64,000 nt of DNA, from assembly GCF_964340395.1 (NCBI RefSeq), contig NC_135561.1, forward strand, positions 5,920,018 to 5,984,017, given 5' to 3'. The position numbers were made by a program, and so were the translations under genes. The stretch comes from Glandiceps talaboti (Eukaryota > Hemichordata > Enteropneusta > Spengelidae). A model generated the notes under the pieces. The model ran no database searches and was not told the origin of the DNA. It saw only the letters and a program-made list of their open reading frames with translations. Positions 12,940 through 25,342 of this stretch are shown here, piece after piece; position 1 is the first letter of the stretch, and every line of letters starts with the position of its first letter.

Positions 12940-13420
12940 ACTGTAGCATATATGTACATATATTTCTAGACTTGTATATTTCTACACTCATCTGTCATCA
13001 TCATGTATTTCCTAAGTTACACATGATATATGTATCTACACTGTTGTATATTTCTACACTGCTGTATATTTCTACATTGTTGTATATTTCTACACTAGTG
13101 TGTGTCTCTCTCTCTAGTACTGTTTATCTCTAGAAGTACTGTGTACATCTCTACAACTGTGTACATCTCTCTAGTACTTTGTATATCACTCTATCACTGT
13201 GTACATATCTCTCTACACTGTTGTATTTATCTCTAGAAATGTGTCTCTTTCGTACTCTGTATATCTATAGTACTGTGTATATTTCACTAGAAGTTGAACC
13301 ATGTCTACCTCTCTATCCAATTACTTCTATTCTATATTTGTACACGGTTGAGTTATTTCATTCATAATTGGTTGTATTTCATCATATCTACTACTATACC
13401 TGTTGTACATATTTCTACAC
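12940..13420. repeat. Degenerate short-period repeat (TGTATATTTCTACACT-like)
   Basis: About twenty degenerate units of the type TGTATATTTCTACACTGT and TGTACATCTCTCTAGTACT occur at roughly 18-22-bp spacing. Open frames here are by-products of the low-complexity sequence. Confidence 0.6.
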
Positions 13421-14431
13421 AGCTAAACATTTCTTCATTCTTGTAAATTTTTGGCACAATATCTTTCTACCCCATTGTATACATTTGATGTATTTCAATT
13501 GTCATAAATATCGACACTGTTATATATATGTTCTACTACAAGGATCAAACACTCAGAATGAGTTTCTGTTTTAGTACCTCTTTAAATGTAAATGTAATGA
13601 AATAGATTGATGACTTGAATTTTACAAAGCATATAGGAGTAGAATGTCCCTGCAAGGAAATTGACATTCAATGGTCATTAGCAGTCAGACATTTTATTGA
13701 TGCAATTAGTCATGCACAATTGAAACTGTATGTGTGAAAAATAAGTTCCTTGCTTATTAAGGTTATGTAATTACTGTCTGGATATAAATTTCTTAAAGGG
13801 GTATATTTCCATCCTTGGCTATCACATTAGTTTTACCATATCAGTGGATTACCATAACATCGGGATCATTCTTCTGTTCTGGACCATCTTTTTTGTACAG
13901 CTCCACCAGAAAACAAGTTTTTGACAACTTAAATTTGCCTAATCCAAAAAGTGAGTCTTAACTGAAGGCCTCTCCGGATGACACCAAAGGCATGGGCAAG
14001 GGGTATTTTCATACCTTGTAATGCCTCTTTTCAGTAAAATGTCAAACTTAAAAAATAAAGGTCATAAACCATAATTTGATATGTGTCATAATTTGTAATC
14101 ACTAACTTAGATGCAATTTATTAAAAGCTTCCATTTATATTAATACATAAAAGAAATGTATCAAAAAATATAATGTACTGCAATTTAAAATTGATGTATA
14201 CATTATATTATATTTGTTTTCATAACTACAAATATGAAGAAATTTCTTGTCACACTATAAGGTATATTAATAACACAAATCACATATGATGAACATGCAC
14301 AATTCTTTTGATTGAACATAAACACTAGAGGTCACACTAGAGAACTGTAATCACATACATGTATGTACATGTACATTGTAACTTTAATACTTTCAAAGAC
14401 TTTTTACTGAGCTGGCCTACATATACATAAA

Positions 14432-14739
14432 TAGTCTAGCGCTATCCATGGCATTGACATCTCAAGATCTCTCTCATAGTCTCGTGCTATCCCTGGCATC
14501 AAATCTCAAGATCTCTCTCTAGTCTAGTGCTATCCATGGCATCAAATCTCAAGATCTCTCTCTAGTCTAGTGCTATCCATGGCATCGACATCTCAAGATC
14601 TCTCATAGTCTAGTGCTATCCCTGGCATCAAATCTCAAGATCTCTCTCTCTAGTCTAGTGATATCTGTGGCATTCAATCTCAAGACCTTTCTCCAGTCTA
14701 GTGCTATCCATGACATCAAATCTCAAGATCTCTCTTTAC
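14432..14739. repeat. About 43-bp tandem repeat, 7 units
   Basis: The unit is TCTAGTGCTATCCATGGCAT followed by CAAATCTCAAGATCTCTCTC. Related single copies in the opposite orientation occur near 23810-23885 (GGTATCGACTC...GATTCGATGCCACG) and near 18690-18770, so the array probably grew from a dispersed element. Confidence 0.75.
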
Positions 14740-16500
14740 CAGATGATTCATACCATGAATAGCCTAGACTCATTTATGAACTACAATGTAGTCTGAGACT
14801 TGGCTGTCAATATGTTGAGTCAGATACATGTAGCCAATTCTCTGGGCTACCCAGAAGCTACCAGTTCAGTTGCTACAGTACTGATGGAGTTGTATGATAG
14901 AGTTTACAGAAGTCAAAAGTGTGGTTTATTTTAATATGTGTGAATGACATTTGTGTAAGATATTAGAATGAATGTCCAGTTTCACCACACCAGCACATGT
15001 ATGAATGTAGACAGTAGAAGGCCAGATGTACCCACTCCTTTGTCTTTATGGTTCTAAAACCACAGCAAACAAAAAACTTGATGCAACTACAACTCACCGG
15101 CAAATATGGTGTACAGTGGTCCACCCCCATCATTAATGGTTAAATACTCCAAGAAACTGTCAGTATCTGTTTCATGATAACTAAGTGGGTGATCTGTTCA
15201 CTACTCCCATGACAATTGCAGTGAAATCAACCTGTTTTTAATGTGGTAATCCACGAAGAGGACATCTATATATACGCTAAGTAATCGGGTACATGACTCC
15301 AAACAACTAACATTGTAATTCTAAACTGAGTCTTTGTTTTTACATCATACATGATTCGTCATATCAATATACACAGTCATATCACTTACTATCTATTTGT
15401 TATCAACCAGAACTAAAGTTTGGTGTTATTGTTAACCCAGCATGAGGTTGTTTGATTTGTGGCATATTGTTTTGTAGCCAACAAATCCTACAGACAAAAT
15501 CTTCCCTTTGTCTATAGTTGGAGGGAACATGGATGACTTGGTGAAAATCTTATTTACGCAGCTATCGACAAAGTCCCATGATCCAGTGGCGAAAAATTGA
15601 AACTGCTTTTTGTATTTCAAATTTGGTGTTGGATGGAAAAATGGTGTTGTATGGTGAATGCCACTGACAAGCAAACATACATGTACATGTAGCTGGAATG
15701 TCATGAGACCCCAACCACTTATCCAAATAACACGAAATTGGACAACAAAAACATTCTTTATTTTTTTTATTTGTTCAAGTTCCCAATTGGTATTAGAAAA
15801 AGAAAAATCTAATGTAAATCTGCCCTGTCCAGACTGATTGTGACCTACTTGAATATGTCCATTACAATTAAAATATTTAAATCAAAACTAAAAGAAGTCT
15901 TGAAACAAACAACAGTTTATAACATGCATTCTTTAGCATGTCTATTCTTTGTCATGTAAATTTCCTCTACTTCACCTTGTCAACAGGCATCCAGACAGTC
16001 CCTAAATGCTAGCCTCCGATTACAACTTTGTATCAAAGCTGTGAGACCTTCTACTCTCAATAAACCAACAATCTATATCAACTAATCCACAGACCACCAG
16101 ACTAAAGAACTCGCTGAGATTTTCTAATACTCCGAAAAGATCCTTGTATAGTGCATCACAGCACACAATTAAAGTTCTACCTATTTACTCCTTTAATGCT
16201 CTTGTTGAACCAAGGTTATTCAAATTTAAATTACTTACATTCCAGCACACCTGAAATGTGGTTATTGCATTCCAAAGCAACTGATTACATAAAAGAATCA
16301 GCTGGCAATAGAAAGTCTCAGCAACCCTATCTGCAGTAAATCATCAACAGTCTACATATATTTCAATTGTCAATTCTAAATGCGTGTTTTTCAAAGTGAA
16401 ACTGTTATTCTTATCGTTGTATCAACAGTTACATTTAGACTTACTAATGTTGGTCGACAAAAGTATGTAACTTGTGGTTTGTACAATGTGAGTACATGTG
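14740..16500. other. Non-coding, nothing recognised
   Basis: No exon-like frame and no repeat family that I can name. Confidence 0.35.
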
Positions 16501-16507
16501 TACTTCT

Positions 16508-16603
16508 AGTCTAGTTCCTATACGATGCAATACGACTACGATCATCTTCATGTGAGTGGAGATGATCGTAGTAATCATACCACGTCATACAGGAATTAGA
16601 CTA
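16508..16603. mobile_element. MITE-like foldback element, family 4
   Basis: An imperfect inverted repeat: TAGTCTAGTTCCTATACGAT on the left mirrors CGTCATACAGGAATTAGACTA on the right, and the inner arms CTACGATCATCT/AGATGATCGTAG are perfect over 12 bp. Only one copy was seen in this window. Confidence 0.5.
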
Positions 16604-16693
16604 ATGTGCTTCAGGCAACATTGGTATTGCCAGGCAAAGGCAGACATAAAACTAATATTATTGATAATTTGAAATTATATGACAGAACCTCAT

Positions 16694-17040
16694 GACATGT
16701 GAGTGCAAGTGTGGCATACTTGGGGTATTTGCATTAGTGCTTGTAGTGCTGCGCCCGTACTTTCACTCGTGTAGCGAGCAAAAGCACAGTAGAAAACACT
16801 GCAAGCATGAGTACAAATACCCCTGAGTACCCACACTGGAACTCACATGGCATGGGGTACTGTTATTATTGCATGCATGTACATGTATGTTTATCTGAAA
16901 TGGCAAATTTCCATAAAAATTATACAGCATGACCGTGTCCTCATTTGCATATCATTTGCATGCAGGTATGCAATAACATTTTCTGTATTGCACAGCAGTG
17001 CAAACTAGTATGTGAGCATACCAGTGCAAGCAGCAAGTAA
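16694..17040. mobile_element. Foldback element, family 5, copy 1
   Basis: The first 160 bp fold on themselves (GTGAGTGCAAGTGTGG...TATTTGCATTAGTGCTTG against the complement of CAAGCATGAGTACAAATACC...CACACTGGAACTCAC). They are followed by a tail with TTCTGTATTGCACAGCAGTG and CTAGTATG. A second copy at 59520-59990 in the SDR intron has the same foldback. Its tail is there expanded into a 67-bp satellite; here the tail occurs once. Confidence 0.6.
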
Positions 17041-17466
17041 TTATCAAACAATGAACATTGATAATACACATACATTAAAAGTAGGACATGTTCTCTGACA
17101 GCTCATCCACTTATTTCAAACTGCAACATTTCAAGGTTTTACCAGCCGTGAGAAAAAAGTTCATGCTAAAGGAAGACCCCATTCTGAGTAAACTTCCAAC
17201 TTGTACATTTATGTCAACTACCAGTGTGTTTACATTATCTCAATTACAAAATGATTACATGCTATCACCCATTAATATAACTACAAGTCCAATAGTCTGC
17301 CTTTTGCTTGTCATACATGTACCTATGTCATCACTGTTGTACATGTATGGTTGTAAGTTGGCATAGTAAAACAAACCATGCCAATCTGTAAACAGTTTTC
17401 CCTTTATGACTGACAATGTGACATGTTCACTGTGTTAAGAAGGTGAAATTGGCACCTGATCAGAAT

Positions 17467-17681
17467 TTTAACCCTTTCATGACTAGAGACGAGTTTTAAA
17501 TAATATGGGGACCCAATTTATATGAATATTTTTATAATTACAATAATATTACTTTATTAGGAACTAACATTTCTTTAATTCCAGTCTAAAATGAAGTTGA
17601 TATATGCCAAAAACTTACATAAAACAAGAATTTTGTCCAAACAATTTTGGCGGGAATGTTTTCAGTATTGAAGGGGTTAAA
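17467..17681. mobile_element. MITE-like element, family 6 (215 bp)
   Basis: The ends TTTAACCCTTTCATGACT and AGTATTGAAGGGGTTAAA are inverted repeats with few mismatches. No coding capacity. One copy seen. Confidence 0.5.
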
Positions 17682-19096
17682 CAGAACAGTTACTTAGATC
17701 ACCACAGTGATGCCATAAATACATGTCCATGTAGTTTACAACTATAGTTACATCAAATCTAATATCCCTGTAAGAATGAATGTTCAAGGACTGTGGGTTC
17801 ATACTTAGTCATGAAAATTTGTCAAAAAATTCACTTCCAAGAATATTTTGACTGTGAGTGTGAGTAGAAATTTTCATTACTGATATGCATGTAGGTTTTA
17901 AACAGTAACACATGCAGGACTGTCATTAGTCTCTGCAATACGACATTCGTGCCATGCTATCAACTATCACTTTAGAAGTCTGAACTTTGGTTTAGAAGTC
18001 TGATAGGCCTGAACAACATGACGTATCTGACACAGCCTACATTGTAGACAGACACAACTGTGTGAGAACAAAATTGTCTGTCCAACTGCTGTCACTGTTT
18101 ACCAAAATCTTTGATGTCCAAGCTGAAGGCAAGATCACCTTGCGGTCAATAGTCTATGATTCGAGTCTGGTGATGAGTTTGCATGAGTGCAGTGAACCTG
18201 GCTTATCTTTTATACCTAAGAAAAATGCAAAACATCAAAGATGACATTCTGTCTAATGAAGAAAAATGCTTCCATGGGCCAGTTAACCCTTGCACAGACT
18301 TATCACTGTAACATACATGTAACAAGAACTGCTGGGAATTACAACAATACATGTTTACATACTTTCATCCAAAGTAATGCTATGTTATGATTTGGATCAC
18401 ATAGTTTGGATGACAGCACTAATTTACCCACCAAAAGAAATTATGGGTGTACAACATGAATATTCAAGTATTCATGTGCGTATTCAAGTGTGTGTGTATA
18501 TATATTCAAGTGTTCATGTATGTATTAAAGTGTTCATATATATGTATTTAATTTTAAGTGTATACATGTACAAAAATGAATGTATACATGTATTCAAGTG
18601 TTCATGTATATATTCAAGTGTTCATGTATTCATTCAAGTGTATACAGTAAATGTACATTTGTATGTATCAAGTTGTTCCTGATTTAGTTTGAATTTAGTC
18701 TGGATGTGTAGTATCGAATCATCTCTAAAAAGAAATCTTACGATTCACTGAAGGAGAGCACTAGACTATTCCAGTGATTATACATACACATATACAATGT
18801 ATGTAGCTTGTCGACAATCTCTTATTAAAGAAAGACTTGAAGTGCCTTACAGTCAGATCATGGCTAGGTTTTCACCAACGCAATCACATTTTGGCTTGGA
18901 AGGAGGAGTTCAGTATCCTCTATGAAACGACAAGGCATGTGCTTCTGGCAATCTAATACAGAAAGGTACATGTTGATGATAGGCTTCTACTAAAAATACT
19001 TTTTGCTACAGTATTTCAAGAATCCAATCTGTCAATACATTGCACTGTGAAAATCAATAGCATTGTTTTTGTTTTCTTGAACACTGCCTAGCAGCA

Positions 19097-19925
19097 GAAA
19101 CTCAGCCAACATGAGCATGGGAAATATAATGTGAAACTCAGCTGATATGAACATGGGATATATACCATGTGAAACTCAGCCAATATGAACATGGGATATA
19201 TACCATGCGAAACTCAGCCAATATGAGCATGAGATATATACCATGTGAAACTCAGCCAATATGAACACGGGAAATATACCATGCGAAACTCAGCCAATAT
19301 GAACATGGGAAATATACCATGCGAAACTCAGCCAATATGAGCATGAGATATATACCATGTGAAACTCAGCCAATATGAACATGGGATATATACCATGCGA
19401 AACTCAGCCAATATGAACATGGGAAATATACCATGTGAAACTCAGCCAATATGAACATGGGAAATATACCATGTGAAACTCAGCCAATATGAACATGGGA
19501 AATATACCACGTGAAACTCAGCCAATATGAACATGGGAAATATACCATGCGAAACTCAGCCGATATGCAGTCGGTATGAACATGGGATATACCATGTGAA
19601 ACTCAGCCGGTATGAACATGGCTATATACAAATGTACCATGTGAAACTCAGTCGGTATGAACATGGGATTATACCATGTGAAACTCAGCTGATATGAACA
19701 TGGCTATATACAAATGTACCATGTGAAACTCAGCTGATATGAACATGGGAAACATACCGCATGAAACTCAGCTGATATGAACATGGGAAACATACCGCAT
19801 GAAACTCAGCTGATATGAACATGGGAAATATACCTTGACATTGTATAAATAAGTGAATCTCATCCAATATGAACATGAATATACAATGTGAATCTCAGCT
19901 GATATGAACATGGGGAATATACAGT
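19097..19925. repeat. 38-bp minisatellite, about 22 units
   Basis: The unit is GAAACTCAGCCAATATGAAC followed by ATGGGAAATATACCATGC. The left two thirds are regular. The right third has longer variants with an inserted CTATATACAAATGTACC-type segment. Stops occur in the unit, so it is not coding. Confidence 0.9.
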
Positions 19926-20930
19926 GTAAACATTACTGATACACTACGCAGCACAATCCACAAGTATCGGAATGAACATTTATGAAACTAAACAGCACTC
20001 TTGTCGTGTTGGTACTATGGCGACTAGTTCTATGTGATTGGAATGTATGCATAACACACTCTGAGTAGACAGTCATTTTTATCTGAATCACTGCAAAAAC
20101 ACCATGATGGTGGTTACCATGGAGACACCATCATTTAACATGAAAGTGATCAAGCATAATTTTCGTTTGATGTCCATATCGGTATTTTCTTTCATCATTC
20201 CACAATGTGGGTTATGTTACATTCCCTACGGAAGAGGAGTCACAGCATTCCAGTCTCTGTCGATAAGACAAACACACCATACCAGACTGCATGTGATGTC
20301 TGTCCATTGCTGAAACCAACAACTACTAATTATAAAACAGTCCCTATGAGACTGAAAAAAACACAACAACTTTCAGTGTTCTCAAGATGATTACTTTACT
20401 CACAAATAATGTAACACCTTTATGTCATAGCCAGTTTGACACTAAGAGGAGACCGTATGTCATCTGGTTTCGATAACATTTTTGTATAAAATAAGGTACT
20501 TTACACTATAATTTGTATTTCATCTAGAGGTTGATCTCATAGATGACTTCACACTCTTATTAATTTGCTAGGAAGAACACTGACTCTAAAATTGGATAAT
20601 GTACCAATCTGAAATCTACATGTCACTACACTACAGTTTTACGTTTGGGGAAATGAAATACATACTACTTATAGATTCAATGCTGACCATGTAATCATGG
20701 AGGTACAAGTTCTCTCTCTTGACCTTTGACCTGACAGTCAGTTTTACTCACAGTGTGAATTATTCAATGGATATCACGATGACATCTCTGACATGTTGTC
20801 CTTCCGTGAATATAAATGACTATTTGCCAGACAAACACTTGAAACAGAAAGTTAGTGATGTCAAATAAGATTTTCTGGCTTTGATTTTACCGCACCAAAA
20901 TAGCCTTTATAAAGTTTATTTATACAAATA
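19926..20930. other. Non-coding, nothing recognised
   Basis: Short chance frames only. Confidence 0.35.
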
Positions 20931-20933
20931 CAT

Positions 20934-21018
20934 AGCCTGGAATCCATGCGATTGGGAATTTGAAATTTGGGTTTTCCCATCATCAAAATTTAAAATCACA
21001 GCCAAAGGATTCCAGACT
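20934..21018. mobile_element. MITE-like foldback element, family 2, copy 2
   Basis: AGCCTGGAATCCATGCGATTGGG...AAAGGATTCCAGACT has the same ends and the same AATTTGAAATTT/AAAATTTAAAAT inner arms as 3046-3134, with more mismatches. Confidence 0.55.
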
Positions 21019-21161
21019 AACAAATGTACATCTTCAAAAGAAATTTCAAAAGACATTGAAGTATGACACTTTTTCATATCAAAGCAGATTTTTCTCATAA
21101 ATATACTCTTTAATTTGACCACATTATCATTATTTACATTAAATTATCATAGCATCATGAA

Positions 21162-21370
21162 GCCCTACATTTCTAACCCAAATCTTTCAAGAGAACTAAG
21201 CCCCTCCTCTTCTACTTGGTCACCAGTATACTGTCAAACTAAATATTCATGCCATTCCACGAGTAATTCAAAATTACAGTACTGATGGGATTTAGTTTTA
21301 CAATACTGGTGACTCACTATAAAACAGAAGATGTTCAGTCCCCTTGAAATGTGGGTTAGAAATGTATGGG
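21162..21370. mobile_element. MITE-like element, family 7 (about 209 bp)
   Basis: The ends CCCTACATTTCTAACCCA and TGGGTTAGAAATGTATGGG are inverted with one extra base. The inner arms CACCAGTATACTGTCAAACT and TTTAGTTTTACAATACTGGTG are also inverted. A left-half relative lies near 58865-58930 in the SDR intron. Confidence 0.6.
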
Positions 21371-24300
21371 TGTTGACGATATTATTGACAGAATCTCAGT
21401 TACGTTACGGTATAAACAATCCTAGTGGAACAATACATGTACATGATATGACCTGGCAATATTCCATATCGGCATACATGTACTTTTATTGTATCTAGTA
21501 AACCACACACACAGCTGTAGTTATTCAATATCTTTATTCTTAGTACCTTATGTTACATATAAGCTATCCCTTGTCAGATTTCTGTAATAATTAATAATCA
21601 CAGCCTGACAGATGACAGGTATTATATATGACTACAGACTATAAATCGGCTATGTCCCTACCCAGCTCATAAAATCAAACTGTTTGTTGCAATATGTTAA
21701 TCTACCCATAATATTGGAATAAAGCTGCTAAATTTGTCGCCGGAGTACAGTTTAGAAACTGTAATGACTTACTAGTAACGTTATACATCATGAAATAATA
21801 CTGAAGTGTTTTTCAGCAAACTAGTGTGCGCTGCTGTACACATCAAACAACATTACCATAGGTTTTTTTCCAGTTTGGAGAACCCCAGTAACAAGGGGAA
21901 GCCACACAAATCTTGCAATCATTTCCCTATCTGACTTGTACTTTTTGGTATTTAACTCCAATAATAATATGACTCAGGCATGTATCACCTAGCAAATCAC
22001 TGCATAAATATTATGATAAAAAAAAGAGACTGGATGCACCCATATGAATGATTTTACATTGAATTCATTATACAAATTCCCATCTAAAATTTAAACACAC
22101 TAATGTATTCAACAAAAGCAATGACATAGCTACGATTTGATATTAAAGTCACATAAGCTGTATTTATAAGCTTTTTACTCAAGTGAAAATACTAACATAA
22201 TAACTTGGATTAAACTATTTTAAAAAGATTTTAATGTCGATGCATGCCTTCTGTAACATTACAATTGTCTTCTGGTGTTGTTTGAACACTTGATTCCATA
22301 GTAGACATTGCCTGGACATTTTTGATACATGTGATAAATTACGTCATCAGATCGTTTATAAATTACAAAATGTATATCTTGATACTAGGTGAGAGTTCAG
22401 TTAATTGCAAATGGTGGCTCACTCTAGTAATTACAACATTCTGAGTACCTTTTCAAATATATGGCATAAACTATGACCAAACAAGTGTAAACTCAGCCTG
22501 TGCCCCTCTAAAATAACCACAGCTACATACATACATATACTATGTACATTTGTATGCAGTTAACTTTACAGTATAACAAAGCATGATACATGATACAGTG
22601 TCATAACACTTATTTTACATACTCCATCAAATATCTGATCCTTCCTATATACAACTACTTATATTTGCATATAAATATGTTGTCAATATCACACTTGGGT
22701 CATACAATATAAGATATATCATTTGTGTAGCTATTAACATGAACCTCAGTGATGACATCAGACATTAACCTCTGACCCCACCCACACTGTAATGAGGTAT
22801 TCTACATAATTAAGTTTATAGATATATTGCCATTAACTACATGTATAGCCCTGAATCTAGTCATTTCTGTTGTGGAAGGATTTCATGTCTCTACATTGAA
22901 AATGAACATTAGATCTGTGGCCATTACATACATACATGTACATGTGGCCTGGAATCCAATGTTATGTTGTGGCCTGGAATCCAGACTTCAAAAGAACATT
23001 AAATCTGTGGCTGGGATAGGATTATTCACAGTGTTCTGTACTGGAAAGACATATTGTCTTGAAATGGACATGGGGTATGTTTCAGTCAACCAAATGCATG
23101 GAATGTTAATTTATTTATTTGAATGTATTTTCACTTCTTCATTGTGTGTGTGTATGTTTTACTACAAGTACTACAATAAAACTCCCTCGGCAGTCAAAAT
23201 AGTTTTCAGTTGTACATGTATTGTAGTTTCCAAGTATTTATTCCTAAATTATTGAAACTTGATCCAGAAAAATCCCTTTAAATATATGTAGTCCATCAGA
23301 CCACTAAATTATTGTTAGACTGTGGCAAAGTGGCATGAATTTTCTGTGAAATTACTGAATCCATGCTGTGGTAATGAATCAGACATCCTTTCAATTCATA
23401 TACAGGCATTGTGTATTGTACATTTCACTTCCTGTTTCTGATAAGTTCTGTTTCTGTTTTAATGTTTCACCTGATATAACCCACAGCTCAGACGACTGAG
23501 TTTAGAGTACCAAGTATGGTATTAGTCTAGAGGCTGTCCGTGGCTTTGATTCTCTTTCTATGTCTAGAGGAATGAGAAGTCATGAACCAAAAGTTGTTCA
23601 CAAATGAGTAAACCCCCAACTGTTAGAATGATATGGGGCAACTGGAATAAAAGCTTCTAGACAACACGTATATGTATAGTCACCTGTACAAGACAAGGAG
23701 GTGAAATGACTCAAGGGGTCAAACAAAGGGCGTCACAGTCACCATTATCATCATGGCTAAATTTATCCATGTAAGTGTTCAGTTGTGTATGTGAGTGCAT
23801 TTGTAGTCTAGACCCCAGCATGGTATCGACTCATCTCTGGTAAAGAGATGTCTTGAGATTCGATGCCACGATAGCACTACGCTCGTGAAAGACATTCAAC
23901 ATAAGCAACAAAATTACGAAGTTATTATCAAAGACCACATTTTCAGCTAAAGCCGATGTCCACAATACATACTAAATTTACTGAGGAACAAATTGTCATC
24001 CAATGATGTAGCATAATATAACTGAAACTAACAGTTGTTAAATTTCTTGATAACCAAAATATCATGTCATTTTTATACCTGAATTTCTGTTAAAGATCTC
24101 TACTAAAGCAACAGTTTTTGTAAAATGTTTGTTTCCAATAACATAACTTCAGAATATAGGGTGCAGTAGGTTGGAATTTTATTTTATTTTACTTTAAATT
24201 TTTAAACTTACTTTGACCCCAAGATAAGATACTCGTCGGTCACAATACTTCTGTGAGACTTTGATGACGTGTAAAAGAAGTAAATGAAGACAGTTATACA

Positions 24301-24905
24301 TTATGCAGACTGTACTGTTATAGTCTAAAAAGACCTGGCTTCTCTCTGGAATATGATTTTTTTCTTCAAAAAGTGACCACAGATGAGGCAAAGGCATGAA
24401 GATGTACACAGAAATAAATAGAAGTAAAGTGGTACCATTTCACCCATTTTACTTGCAAACAAATATTTCGGCTCAGGGACTTTGCTTAGTCTTGGGTCGG
24501 AAATACACTTTTTTTTATATGAGACCAATCACTCTTATGTGATTGATCACTTTTCAATAATCTGGATTACATACAAATAATTCAATGTGAAACAAAAATA
24601 GCCACCAAAATAAGTCAGTGACAGACTGTGTCCTGTGAGAATTCAGTAACAATGATACGCCGAAATGATTGACAGTACGATATCGATCTATTAATATCAA
24701 CAATTCAACCATAGTGGTGACAGTTGGTTAATTACTTCTCATTATTATCCTGACTGTTACATATATAGATATTATATCTGAGTTTTCATATTTTAGCCTT
24801 ATTTTACAGTTTACTAGTCCCATTTCATTTTGACAAAAGTGTTTACATTATAAAATTTAGTTGAATGTTTATCCAACGAAATTATTAATATAGTAAGTCG
24901 CTATT
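21371..24905. other. Non-coding; scattered repeat relics
   Basis: Contains a partial family 2 copy near 22946-23000 and a relic of the 14432-type unit near 23810-23885. A 142-codon frame at 22827-23255 covers the family 2 relic and has no recognisable protein character. Confidence 0.4.
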
Positions 24906-25342
24906 AGGGTGACCCTATATATTTTTTTTTATGTTTCTCATTATTATTTCATGAAAATTATGGGTCGGTCGGCCGATTTATAAAAAAAAGTAAAGAAATA
25001 GAAAATCATCTTCATGTTTCTCTGCCTCTCCTTTTCCTCCTCTCTATCTTCTTTTTATCATATTCCTGGTAACAAACCCTTTCCCAGTTTCTCTACACAA
25101 TTGCCATGTTTTCAGCCCCTTACATGAAAGAAATGATATGTTCGTGAACAAGTGTTTTCATCACCGCCATGACTGTAGATGATGTCAACAGTCCAGACAC
25201 TGGCTTATTTTTGCCAAAGAGGGTGCTGCGCCACAAAATATTAAGGGTGGGCAAAAATAAAAGTATTTTATTTATTTTGATATCGGAGTTGAAAATTTGG
25301 GTCAGCCAGGTAATGAGAAACAGGAAAAAAAATGGTCACCCT
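24906..25342. mobile_element. MITE-like element, family 8 (437 bp)
   Basis: The terminal inverted repeat starts AGGGTGACC on the left and ends GGTCACCCT on the right. The symmetry extends inward through TTTTTTTTATGTTTCTCATTA and TAATGAGAAACAGGAAAAAA, about 36 bp in all. The interior has no transposase-like frame. Confidence 0.55.

Noticed and set aside
22827-23255. 142-codon plus-strand frame as a gene
   Set aside because: No recognisable domain, AT-rich codon use, and it runs across a partial MITE copy (CCTGGAATCC repeated twice).
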